Part shown: positions 25,327 to 33,621 of the stretch, one piece after another
Position numbering within the stretch: position 1 is the first letter of the stretch
How the letters are laid out: each line of letters begins with the position of its first letter
Origin: an uncultured Oscillospiraceae bacterium
GTDB lineage: Bacteria > Bacillota > Clostridia > Oscillospirales > Ruminococcaceae
Length of the DNA stretch: 64,000 bases
Direction of reading: 5' to 3'
Assembly: GCA_934481445.1 (NCBI GenBank)
Contig: CAKSPC010000003.1
Location: forward strand, 24,934 to 88,933
Position numbers and translations under genes: made by a program
Notes under the pieces: model-generated
The model's input: the letters and a program-made list of their open reading frames with translations, nothing else
What the model was told of the DNA's origin: nothing
Database searches by the model: none

Positions 25327-26088
25327 TTACTCTCCAAAGAATAATCTTCTGCCGTTTCGGTTTGCAATATCTATCATTTCCTCGGCGGAAACGCCCTTTA
25401 TCTCCGCCATTTTTGCGGCGGTGAAGCATATCATGGAGCTGTCGGATTTCTCGCCCCTGTGCGGCACGGGCGCCATGTAGGGGCTGTCCGTTTCGAGGAG
25501 CAGCCTGTCGATGGGCACCGCCTCGCAGGCGGCGACGGCCTTTTTTGAATTCTTAAAAGTAAGCACGCCGGTAAATCCGACGTACATCCCGAGTTTTACC
25601 ACCTCGCGGGCGGTTTCGGCGCTGCCCGAAAAGCAGTGCACAACGCCCCTCGGCTTAAATTCCCGAAGAAGCTGCATGGTTTCCTCGCAGGCGTCGCGGG
25701 AGTGGATTATCACCGGAATATCAAGGCGCTTTGCCATTTCGAGCTGTTTTCTGAATACCTCGTGCTGGATATCATACGGCGGCTCGGGGTAGTGGTGGTC
25801 AAGCCCTATTTCGCCGAGGGCGCAGACCCTTTCATCCGCAAGCAGCGCTTCAAGCTGCCTCTCCCAGTCGGCGGGAAGCTCCGCGGCGTTTTCGGGATGT
25901 ATCCCCGCGGAGGCGTATACAAAATCATGCCGATGCGCGAGGGCTGTTTCTTCGCGGCTGCTTTCAAGGTCGCATCCCACCGCGATAACGCGCTCCACGC
26001 CCTTTTCGGGCAGGGAGCGCACCAGCGGCTCCAGCTCGTCGCCGAAATCCTCGCGGAGGTAGTGCGCGTGTGTATCGAATATTCCCAT
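25327..26088 (-). CDS. tatD: TatD-family metal-dependent DNase
   Basis: A 253-residue TIM-barrel metallohydrolase (TatD/YcfH family) with metal ligands in FDTHAHY (residues 4-10), GEIGLDHHY (about 92), VIIHSRDA (about 127), VVHCFSG (about 152) and LLLETDSPYMAP (about 203). Members have 3'-5' DNase and tRNA-quality-control activity. The ATG at 26088 abuts the stop codon of the upstream unknown gene (26089), suggesting coupled translation. The length is usual. In many clostridia this gene sits beside metG, which begins the same minus-strand run here. Confidence 0.94.
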   Translation of the reverse strand: MGIFDTHAHYLREDFGDELEPLVRSLPEKGVERVIAVGCDLESSREETALAHRHDFVYASAGIHPENAAELPADWERQLEALLADERVCALGEIGLDHHYPEPPYDIQHEVFRKQLEMAKRLDIPVIIHSRDACEETMQLLREFKPRGVVHCFSGSAETAREVVKLGMYVGFTGVLTFKNSKKAVAACEAVPIDRLLLETDSPYMAPVPHRGEKSDSSMICFTAAKMAEIKGVSAEEMIDIANRNGRRLFFGE

Positions 26089-26742
26089 TTATACGTTAGT
26101 TTTGTTGATGTAATTATCTATCACGAGCTGTTTGGTTTCGTAGCATTCCAGCGGGAGCCTGCCCCTGCCGCCGAAGAGCGCTTCGGTGTCGGTGAATGCG
26201 CCGTAGAATGAGTTTTCGATGACCTCCCGCTTGTTTCCGCCGGTGACGGAAACGCAGTCGAAAAACATCGTCAGCCGCTCCGCGGCGGCTTCGGGCTGCC
26301 AGTATTCCTCGGAGTTTTCATCGGCGTCAGAGCTTCTGTAAAGCGGGCGGAGCTGTTTCAGCAGCTCCTCGGCGTAGAGGTTTGCGCCGACGCTGGGGAC
26401 ATTCCCCGAGAGCACCTCCCCCTGCTTCAGAAACATGGCGCGGATTATATGCCTTACGCCCTGCTCTATCTTTTCAGAGGAGCCTGCGGCTTCATTCCTG
26501 ACCTTTCCGACTTCGTCGCCGCTGTTTTCGCGCTGGAGGAGGTTGTTGTCGGATGCCTGCTTCTGCCCGGATTTCCGCGTATATGCGGGGGTGAACGCCT
26601 GCTGGGACTTTATGAAGCTGTCGGTATGCTCCGAAGCAAGGGTGGAATTTTTCTGCTCGGAGCGGTGCTCTGCGGGCTTGGTGAGGTTTGTCTGGTTTAC
26701 CGCGGCTATGTCAGCCATTCTTGAAATATCCGTAGGAATCAC
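26089..26742 (-). CDS. Unknown protein between metG and tatD
   Basis: I do not recognise this gene. The product of up to 217 residues is hydrophilic with no signal or membrane helix: a low-complexity N-terminal half rich in Gln, Ser, Thr and Asn (1-85), then a helical part with EKIEQGVRHIIRAMFLKQGEVLS and a C-terminal region GAFTDTEALFGGRGRLPLE. The start is unclear. The ribosome-binding site is an unusually long match (ACGGAGGTGAT), but it abuts or overlaps the GTG at 26742, lies 23 nt before the first ATG, and is well spaced only for a non-canonical codon. The preceding gene is metG and tatD follows immediately. Confidence 0.7.
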   Translation of the reverse strand: MIPTDISRMADIAAVNQTNLTKPAEHRSEQKNSTLASEHTDSFIKSQQAFTPAYTRKSGQKQASDNNLLQRENSGDEVGKVRNEAAGSSEKIEQGVRHIIRAMFLKQGEVLSGNVPSVGANLYAEELLKQLRPLYRSSDADENSEEYWQPEAAAERLTMFFDCVSVTGGNKREVIENSFYGAFTDTEALFGGRGRLPLECYETKQLVIDNYINKTNV

Positions 26743-26790
26743 CTCCGTTTAATATACAGCCTGTAATATTATACCATTATATTCCGTTTA

Positions 26791-28734
26791 TTATCTTATT
26801 GTGCTTCCGTTGGGGGTGTCGCTGTCGAGGAAGAGAACTCTCACGTCGTTTTCTCCCGCGTCGCAGGCGAGTATCATGCCCTCGGAAAGTTCACCGCAGA
26901 GCTTTGCGGGAGCGAGGTTGGCAACGAAAACTATCTTCTTGCCGATAAGTTCCTCGGGGGTGTACCACTGTGCTATACCGGAAACTATCTGTCTGCCGTT
27001 TCTTCCGTCGTCAACGGTGAGCTTGAGCAGCTTCTTTGCCTTCTTTATCTTCTCGCAGGCGGTTATTTCACCGCTGCGGAGCTTAACCTCCGCGAACCGG
27101 TCGATGGTGATAACGTTCGCCTTGTCAAGGTCCTCGTCCTCGCGGAATGTCTTTGCGGGCTTGAGGAGGGCGTTAAGTTCATCTATTTCCTTATCCATGT
27201 CTATTCTCGGGAACAGCACCTCGCCCTTGTGAACGGTAACGTTCGCGGGGAGTACGCCGAATGTTCCGAGGGTGTCGTATTCCGTCATGGACTTGTCCGC
27301 GCCTATCTGCTCCCATACCTTGGGCATGATATGCGGCATGAACGGATACAGCAGCGAAGAGCATATTCTTATTGTTTCAAGCAGATTGTAGAGCACCGCT
27401 GCAAGGCGGGGCATATTCGCCTCGTCCTTGGCGAGTATCCACGGAGCGGTTTCGTCGATATACTTGTTCGCGCGGGAAACTACCTTGAATATCTCCGCCA
27501 GCGCGAGGGAGAGCTGGATGTCGTCCATCTGCTTGTTTACCTTTTCGAGCAGCGAGGAAGCCATGCTTTTCAGTTCCTCATCGATGGGCTCCGCCGCCCT
27601 TGTTTCGGGGAGGGTTCCGCCAAAATACTTATCCGCCATTGCGACCGTGCGGGAAACGAGGTTTCCGAGGTCGTTCGCGAGGTCGGTGTTGATTCTGCCG
27701 ATCATTATTTCGTTGGAGAAGTTGCAGTCAGAGCCGTAGGGCATATCGCGCAGTATCTGATAGCGCACCGCGTCAACGCCGTAGCGCTCCGCAAGAACGA
27801 ACGGGTCAATAACGTTGCCGATGGACTTGGACATCTTCTGACCGTTGAAGTTTATCCAGCCGTGGCCGTAAAGGTGCTTGGGCAGCGGCAGGTCGAGCAT
27901 CATAAGGATTATCGGCCATACGATGGAGTGGAAGCGTACGATCTCCTTTGCTGTCATATGCAGGTCAGCGGGCCAGTATTTCTCGAAATCGTTGTATTCG
28001 TCGTTGTCGTAGCCGAGGGCGGTGATATAGTTGGAGAGCGCGTCCACCCAAACATAAACGACATGACCCTCGTCGAAGTCGACGGGCACGCCCCACTTGA
28101 AGCTTGTGCGGGATACGCAGAGATCCTCAAGGCCGGGCTTTATGAAGTTGTTTACCATCTCGTTAACGCGGCTCTTGGGCTGGAGGTAGTCGGTTTCGGT
28201 GAGGAACTTTTCAACCTTGTCCGCGAAGTCGGAAAGGCGCAGGAAGTATGCTTCCTCGTGGGCGTCGATGACATCTCTGCCGCAGTCGGGGCACTTTCCG
28301 TCCTTGAGCTGGCTCTCTGTCCAGAAGCTCTCGCAGGGGGTGCAGTATTTGCCGGTGTATTCGCCCTTGTAGATATAGCCCTTGTCGTACAGCGTGCGGA
28401 ATATTTTCTGCACGGCCTTAACATGATAATCGTCGGTGGTGCGGATGAAGCGGTCGTAGCTTATGCCCATGGCTTCCCAGAGGCGCTTGAAGTTCGCAAC
28501 TATCTCGTCGACGTACTGTTTCGGAGTGACGCCCTTTTCGGCGGCTTTAAGTTCTATCTTCTGACCGTGCTCGTCGGTTCCCGTAAGGAACATTACGTCG
28601 TAGCCCTGCATTCTCTTGAAGCGGGCGATGGCGTCGCAGGCTACAGTGGTGTAGCAGTGGCCGATATGGGGATTTCCCGAGGGGTAGTAGATCGGGGTGG
28701 TGATATAATATTTTCCTTTTTCACAATTACACAT
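26791..28734 (-). CDS. metG: Methionyl-tRNA synthetase
   Basis: A 647-residue class I aminoacyl-tRNA synthetase. The HIGH motif is in YYPSGNPHIGH near the start, KMSKS in GQKMSKSIGNV, and one zinc knuckle CTPC...CPDC inserts in the connective peptide. The C-terminal 110 residues are an EMAP/Trbp111 tRNA-binding domain. The start is ATG 28734 (MCNCEKGKYYITTPIYY), with GAGGT upstream and a 17-bp-spaced promoter about 80 bp further; a frame 23 codons longer is not needed. Two Cys near the N-terminus precede the catalytic fold. Nothing like a T-box is present in the leader. Confidence 0.97.
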   Translation of the reverse strand: MCNCEKGKYYITTPIYYPSGNPHIGHCYTTVACDAIARFKRMQGYDVMFLTGTDEHGQKIELKAAEKGVTPKQYVDEIVANFKRLWEAMGISYDRFIRTTDDYHVKAVQKIFRTLYDKGYIYKGEYTGKYCTPCESFWTESQLKDGKCPDCGRDVIDAHEEAYFLRLSDFADKVEKFLTETDYLQPKSRVNEMVNNFIKPGLEDLCVSRTSFKWGVPVDFDEGHVVYVWVDALSNYITALGYDNDEYNDFEKYWPADLHMTAKEIVRFHSIVWPIILMMLDLPLPKHLYGHGWINFNGQKMSKSIGNVIDPFVLAERYGVDAVRYQILRDMPYGSDCNFSNEIMIGRINTDLANDLGNLVSRTVAMADKYFGGTLPETRAAEPIDEELKSMASSLLEKVNKQMDDIQLSLALAEIFKVVSRANKYIDETAPWILAKDEANMPRLAAVLYNLLETIRICSSLLYPFMPHIMPKVWEQIGADKSMTEYDTLGTFGVLPANVTVHKGEVLFPRIDMDKEIDELNALLKPAKTFREDEDLDKANVITIDRFAEVKLRSGEITACEKIKKAKKLLKLTVDDGRNGRQIVSGIAQWYTPEELIGKKIVFVANLAPAKLCGELSEGMILACDAGENDVRVLFLDSDTPNGSTIR

Positions 28735-28815
28735 TGTATAATTTACCTCGTTTTCTGCAATTTGTATAGAATATTCCGTATAAATCCCCGCGGGGATATA
28801 CACTTATGCTATTTT

Positions 28816-28844
28816 ATTATATTACTTTTTGCGCGGATTTTCAA
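28816..28844 (-). promoter_or_regulatory. Sigma-A promoter of metG
   Basis: On the minus strand TTGAAA (28844-28839), 17 bp, TATAAT (28821-28816), about 75 nt upstream of the metG start. Confidence 0.75.
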
Positions 28845-28892
28845 GTATGGCAAAAAAAATCAAGAAACTTTTACATATTACATAAAAAAGAC

Positions 28893-28921
28893 TTGATTTT
28901 TTTTTGATTTTTTAGTACAAT
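28893..28921 (+). promoter_or_regulatory. Sigma-A promoter of the PucR/CdaR-type regulator
   Basis: TTGATT (28893-28898), 17 bp, TACAAT (28916-28921). A leader of about 118 nt follows. Confidence 0.6.
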
Positions 28922-29045
28922 AGAAACAGCATTATATTGCCGAGGGGCTAGTTATGCCCTTTCGCAAATCAATACTGTACATTTTGCACAAATACATACG
29001 CTGCTCCGCGCAGCGGCGGAATATTATCAGAAAGAGGTAAAGCAG

Positions 29046-30131
29046 ATGTCAAACAGGCTATTCCAGGGGATCGTACACCAGATGAAGGATACGGTGAACA
29101 GAGTTATCGGCGTTATTGATGAAAACGGGACCATCATCGCCTGCAGCGACCTTACAAGGGTCGGCGGCGGGAATGATTTCTTCTCCATAGAGCTGGGCGA
29201 CTCCCATGAGGTATTCATCCGCGACGGATATACCTACAAGCCTTTCGGCGTTCATGTAAAGCCCGATTACGCCGTTTTCGTGGAGGGCACGGACGAGCCC
29301 GCCGCAAAGTACGCCGGCGTTATAGCAATATCGCTTTCCAGCATAAAGCAGTATTACGACGAGAAATACGACCGCAACAACTTTGTCAAGAACATAATTC
29401 TTGACAACGTGCTGCCCGGCGATATCACCCTCAAGGCGCGGGAGCTGCATTTCAACGGCGACATCAGCCGCGTAGTTTTCCTCATCAGCGTAATTTCGTC
29501 CAACGACGTTTCCGCATACGACGTTATACAGAACCTCTTCCCCGACAAGAACAAGGATTTTGTATTCAATATCACGGAAAACGACATCGTTCTCGTTAAG
29601 GAAGTCAAGAACAACATTGACGTAAAGGATCTCGAAAAGCTTGCAAGAAGCATTTCCGACACGCTGTCCAGCGAGTTCTTCACAAAGGTCAACGTCGGCA
29701 TAGGAACCCCCGTTGTCGGCGTTAAGGATCTTGCGCGCTCATTCAAGGAAGCGCAGACCGCCCTCGAGGTAGGAAAGGTATTCGACACCGACAAGAACAT
29801 CGTATCCTATGACAACCTTGGTATCGCAAGACTTATCTACCACCTGCCGACTACTCTCTGCGAAACGTTCCTCAAGGAAGTTTTCAAGAAGAATTCCATC
29901 GAGTCGCTGGATCACGAAACACTGTTCACCATCCAGAAGTTCTTCGAGAACAGCCTTAACGTTTCCGAAACATCCAGAAAGCTGTTCGTACACAGAAATA
30001 CGCTGGTATACCGTCTTGACAAGATAAAGAAGCTGACGGGGCTTGACCTGCGCGAGTTCGACCATGCCATCATCTTCAAGATAGCACTGATGGTAAAGAA
30101 GTATCTTGCGGCAAATCCGACAAAGTTCTGA
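29046..30131 (+). CDS. PucR/CdaR-family transcriptional regulator
   Basis: A 361-residue regulator. The C-terminal 65 residues (LNVSETSRKLFVHRNTLVYRLDKIKKLTGLDLREFDHAIIFKIAL) are the PucR C-terminal helix-turn-helix found in CdaR (sugar-diacid regulator) and PucR; the N-terminal part begins with a PAS-like or diacid-recognition segment (VIGVIDENGTIIACSDLTRVG) and is followed by a GGDEF-related region. Its ligand is unknown. It has its own promoter and stands upstream of ftsEX, 121 bp apart, separated by a hairpin at about 30150-30175. AGAGG lies 7 nt before the ATG. Confidence 0.88.
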   Translation: MSNRLFQGIVHQMKDTVNRVIGVIDENGTIIACSDLTRVGGGNDFFSIELGDSHEVFIRDGYTYKPFGVHVKPDYAVFVEGTDEPAAKYAGVIAISLSSIKQYYDEKYDRNNFVKNIILDNVLPGDITLKARELHFNGDISRVVFLISVISSNDVSAYDVIQNLFPDKNKDFVFNITENDIVLVKEVKNNIDVKDLEKLARSISDTLSSEFFTKVNVGIGTPVVGVKDLARSFKEAQTALEVGKVFDTDKNIVSYDNLGIARLIYHLPTTLCETFLKEVFKKNSIESLDHETLFTIQKFFENSLNVSETSRKLFVHRNTLVYRLDKIKKLTGLDLREFDHAIIFKIALMVKKYLAANPTKF

Positions 30132-30252
30132 TTTTTTCGGGCAATTCCGCGCGGGGCTGCGCGGCGTTGCCCCGCTGTATTGTTATATGGGGCTTAAAGG
30201 GGAAAAATAATATTGTCTGCGGCAGCGCGGCTGCCTTTTCAGGGAGATAAAA

Positions 30253-30939
30253 ATGGTAGAGCTTAAAAATGTCAACGTCCACTATTCCAGCGGCGTCGAC
30301 GCACTTAAAGATATAAACCTGAGAATAAACGACGGGGAATTTGTATTTATTGTCGGAGAGAGCGGCGCGGGCAAATCCACGCTGATGAAGCTGATGATGC
30401 GCGAGATAACGCCCACCACGGGGCGCGTTTTCGTCAACGGCTACAACCTCTCCAAACTCAAGGGAAACAAGATAGCGAAATTCCGCCGCTCCATCGGGGT
30501 GGTGTTTCAGGAATTCCGCCTTATACAGGATTACACGGTGTACGAAAACGTGGCTTTCGTGCTGCGCATCGCCGACCAGTCGGGAAAATACATCCGCCAG
30601 CGCGTGCCCTATGTGCTGAACCTTGTCGAGCTTGCGCACAAGGCGAAAAGCAAGACCAAGGAGCTTTCCGGCGGCGAGCAGCAGCGTGTCGCCATCGCAA
30701 GGGCGCTTGCAAACGACCCGGGTCTGCTCATCGTCGACGAGCCGACGGGCAACCTTGACCCGAAGCGATCCTATGAGCTGGTAGAGCTGCTGAAGGAAAT
30801 AAACCGCTGCGGCACCACCGTTGTAATGATAACCCACGAACACAACCTTGTGCGCTATTTCGGCGGCAGGATAATCAATATCGAAAAGGGTTCCATTACC
30901 TTTGACGAGAACATCGGAGGTCAGGATGAGGACGAGTAA
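30253..30939 (+). CDS. ftsE: Cell-division ATP-binding protein FtsE
   Basis: A 228-residue ABC ATPase. Walker A is GESGAGKST near residue 36, the signature LSGGEQQR near 138 and Walker B LLIVDEPTGNLDP near 157. With FtsX it forms a membrane complex that controls peptidoglycan hydrolases at the septum or cylinder wall. The ftsX start lies inside its last codons. The region between the preceding regulator and ftsE contains a GC-rich hairpin that may end the regulator transcript; no ftsE-specific promoter is evident. Confidence 0.96.
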   Translation: MVELKNVNVHYSSGVDALKDINLRINDGEFVFIVGESGAGKSTLMKLMMREITPTTGRVFVNGYNLSKLKGNKIAKFRRSIGVVFQEFRLIQDYTVYENVAFVLRIADQSGKYIRQRVPYVLNLVELAHKAKSKTKELSGGEQQRVAIARALANDPGLLIVDEPTGNLDPKRSYELVELLKEINRCGTTVVMITHEHNLVRYFGGRIINIEKGSITFDENIGGQDEDE

Positions 30940-31828
30940 TGTAACCTATCTGATAAAAAAGGGCATCACCTCCGTATGGAAGAATTTCGTGATGTCCCTT
31001 GCCAGCTTCTCGATACTGCTGGTAAGCCTTTTGCAGGTAAGCTGCGCGGTGCTGTTCGTTATGAACGTCAACATCGTTATGGGCAACATCGAGGACACGA
31101 ACGAGCTAACCATCTATGTAAAGGACGGCGCTACGGAAGCGCAGGTGGAGCACATCAGGGACGTGCTTACTAACAACAAGGACCTTACGGATGTCAAATA
31201 CTACTCCAAGGAGGACGCGCTGGCGGATTTCCGCGAGGACATGCAGGAATATTCCGAGCTGCTGGACTACCTTGAAGAAAACCCCATGCCCGAAACATTT
31301 CTCGCGCGCGTCACAGATCTGACAAAGATCCGTTACACAGTTGATGTAATATCAGGTATAGAGGGCGTTGAGCAGGTAAAGGCGCCGTACGATTTCGCGG
31401 GCGCCCTTGTAAACATCAGAAACACCATTACGATAATCACAGCTGCGGTGCTTGCCGCGCTTGTGATCGTGAGCGTGGTCATAGTTTCCAACACCATACG
31501 CACCAGCGTTTTTTCCCGCAGGAACGAAATAACCATCATGAAGTACGTCGGCGCCACGAACGGCTTTATCAAGCTGCCGTTCTTCGTCGAGGGTATGTTC
31601 ATCGGCGTGCTGGCGGGCGCGGCGGCATGGGGGCTTGCATGGGTCATTTATGATTCCGTGTTCGCGCTGTTCAGCGACAATCTTTCGCTGTGGCAGATGT
31701 TCGGATTTTACGACCTTATCCCGTTTTCGGATATAATCTGGCCGCTGCTGGCGATAAACTGTGCCGCGGGCGCGCTTCTCGGCGCGGTGGGAACCACCAT
31801 CAGCACCGGAAAGTATCTCAAGGTTTAA
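30926..31828 (+). CDS. ftsX: Cell-division protein FtsX (permease-like)
   Basis: A 300-residue membrane protein with an N-terminal helix (about 25-47), a large extracellular loop containing the ECD (ELTIYVKDGATEAQVEHIRDVL...) and three C-terminal helices (about 170-300) of the FtsX/MacB fold. The ATG at 30926 has GGAGG 5 nt upstream and overlaps the ftsE stop, so the two are translationally coupled; a TTG eight codons earlier is not needed. A C-terminal-processing protease follows by 53 bp. The usual FtsX partner hydrolase (PcsB/CwlO-like) is not next to it here. Confidence 0.95.
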   Translation: MRTSNVTYLIKKGITSVWKNFVMSLASFSILLVSLLQVSCAVLFVMNVNIVMGNIEDTNELTIYVKDGATEAQVEHIRDVLTNNKDLTDVKYYSKEDALADFREDMQEYSELLDYLEENPMPETFLARVTDLTKIRYTVDVISGIEGVEQVKAPYDFAGALVNIRNTITIITAAVLAALVIVSVVIVSNTIRTSVFSRRNEITIMKYVGATNGFIKLPFFVEGMFIGVLAGAAAWGLAWVIYDSVFALFSDNLSLWQMFGFYDLIPFSDIIWPLLAINCAAGALLGAVGTTISTGKYLKV

Positions 31829-31881
31829 GGGCGGCATCGCCTTTAATGGCGGCGCTCTTACTTTGAAAGGAGCAAATACTT

Positions 31882-33078
31882 TTGAATAAGAAAATTTCTC
31901 TCGGAGTTGCGATAAGCCTTGTCGCCATCGGCTGCGCGATAACTTTCGTGCTGACATGGACGGTGTCGCTTAACACATACAACTCCAAGATAAGCAGCTC
32001 GGAAAAATACGAGGGTATCTACGCCAAGCTGCGCGAAATGGACGTTACCGTAAGAAACAACTACATCGGCGACCTCAGCGATGAAGCGCTGGAGCAGTCG
32101 ATAATCAACGGCTATGTCGTTGGTATCGGCGACAAATACGCGTCGTACATGGGCGCGTCCTCATATTATGAGCTTCAGCAGACCACCAGCGGCGTTATCA
32201 GCGGCGCGGGCATAGTCACCGAGGAGGACGGCAGCGGCTATCTCAGGATAACCACCGTGTACAAGGGCGGCTCTGCGGAGCTGAACGGAGTTCAGGCGGG
32301 GGATGTCATCACCGAGATAGACGGCAAGAGCCTGCTCTCCATGGAAGCGGGCACGGCGGCGGAGAAGCTTTCCGGCGACGTCGGAACAAGGGTGGCGCTG
32401 AAACTCCTGCGTGACGGCGAGGAGATTTCCGTGAACCTTGTAAGGCAGCAGCTTGATATCGAGTCCGTGACCGGCGAGATGCTGAACAACATAGGCTACA
32501 TTTCCATCACGGCGTTCAACGCGAAAACCTCCGAGCAGTTCGCGAGCGCCCTTACAAAACTCACCGACGACGGCGCAAAGGCGCTTATAATAGACGTAAG
32601 GCAGAACGGCGGCGGGCTTGTAAGCGCGCTGAAACCGATACTCAACCGCTTCGTGCCGACGGCGATAGCTGCCACTGCGGAGTATTCCGACGGAAGCCGC
32701 AAGACCCTTATCGAAACCGACTCTGACGAGTGCATAACCATCCCGATGGCGGTGCTGGTGGACGGCGGTACAGCCTCCGCGGCGGAGATATTTGCCGCAG
32801 CGCTGCGGGATGAATGCGGCGCGCAGCTTATCGGCACGCAGACTTTCGGCAAGGGCGTGATACAGAACACCTATGAATTTTCCGACGGAAGCGCCATCAC
32901 GCTTTCCACCGCGAAGATAATCATGCCGAAATCGGGCGAGTTCGACGGAGTCGGGCTGAAACCCGACTATGTTACCGAGCTCCCCACCGGAGCGCTCCCC
33001 GAAAACCTTACACACGACGCCGACGCGCAGCTTCAGAAAGCCATCGAAGTCCTGACGCCGACTGCTGCGGCGGAATAA
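31882..33078 (+). CDS. S41 C-terminal processing peptidase (Ctp family)
   Basis: A 398-residue exported serine protease. Order: N-terminal signal anchor (about 6-28), PDZ domain (about 90-165, with GVISGAGIVTEEDGSGYLRI and GVQAGDVITEIDG) and a S41 catalytic domain (about 185-350) with the nucleophile Ser in GGTASAAEIFA and the general-base Lys in GTQTFGKGVIQ. It cleaves C-termini of secreted or membrane proteins; CtpB of Bacillus acts in sporulation signalling. The start codon is TTG at 31882, with AAAGGAG 9 nt upstream; the signal anchor MNKKISLGVAISLVAIG begins there. It follows ftsX as the third gene of the run. Confidence 0.94.
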   Translation: MNKKISLGVAISLVAIGCAITFVLTWTVSLNTYNSKISSSEKYEGIYAKLREMDVTVRNNYIGDLSDEALEQSIINGYVVGIGDKYASYMGASSYYELQQTTSGVISGAGIVTEEDGSGYLRITTVYKGGSAELNGVQAGDVITEIDGKSLLSMEAGTAAEKLSGDVGTRVALKLLRDGEEISVNLVRQQLDIESVTGEMLNNIGYISITAFNAKTSEQFASALTKLTDDGAKALIIDVRQNGGGLVSALKPILNRFVPTAIAATAEYSDGSRKTLIETDSDECITIPMAVLVDGGTASAAEIFAAALRDECGAQLIGTQTFGKGVIQNTYEFSDGSAITLSTAKIIMPKSGEFDGVGLKPDYVTELPTGALPENLTHDADAQLQKAIEVLTPTAAAE

Positions 33079-33129
33079 ACCCGAATGAAACGGTCTGACC
33101 GTTAATATACAATTTGGAGGAAACAGCTA

Positions 33130-33618
33130 ATGAATAAGCCCATCACAGTTTTAACCAGAAAAGGCGAAGCAAAGCTCAAGGCAGAGCTTGATGAATTAAA
33201 ATCGGTACGCCGCCGCGAGGTTGCGGACAAGATCAAGGTCGCACTTTCTTTCGGCGACCTTTCCGAGAACAGCGAATACGACGAAGCAAAGAACGAGCAG
33301 GGTATCATCGAGTCCCGCATCGCGGAGATAGAAGCTACGCTGGCTCACGCGCAGGTCATCGACGACGACGAGATCTCCACCGAAAAGGTAGGTATCGGTA
33401 CGACCGTAAAGATACTCGATGTTGATATGGACGAGGAGATGGAGTTCAAGATCGTCGGTACAAAGGAAGCGGACATCAACACAGGAAAGATGTCCGATGA
33501 GTCCCCCATCGGCTCGGCAATAATGGAACATAAGGTCGGCGAGACAGTTGAGGTTGAAACACCCTCGGGCATCATCGAGTTCAAGATACTTGAGATAAGA
33601 AAGGAAGACGAGGAATAA
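33130..33618 (+). CDS. greA: Transcription elongation factor GreA
   Basis: A 162-residue GreA that stimulates RNA polymerase to cleave backtracked transcripts. The N-terminal coiled coil ends in DLSENSEYDEAKNEQ, holding the catalytic acidic pair at its tip; the C-terminal FKBP-like domain runs from about residue 80 with PIGSAIMEHKVGETVEVETPSG. It has GGAGG 8 nt before the ATG and is followed by lysS with only a 3-nt gap, a pair conserved in Firmicutes. Confidence 0.97.
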   Translation: MNKPITVLTRKGEAKLKAELDELKSVRRREVADKIKVALSFGDLSENSEYDEAKNEQGIIESRIAEIEATLAHAQVIDDDEISTEKVGIGTTVKILDVDMDEEMEFKIVGTKEADINTGKMSDESPIGSAIMEHKVGETVEVETPSGIIEFKILEIRKEDEE

Positions 33619-33621
33619 CAC

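Larger units (their letters stand above)
28735..29045. other. Divergent intergenic region with metG and regulator promoters
   Basis: This 311-bp AT-rich gap holds a leftward promoter for metG (28816-28844) and a rightward promoter for the PucR/CdaR gene (28893-28921). The metG leader has a CCCCGCGGGG palindrome. No gene or T-box structure is seen. Confidence 0.6.
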
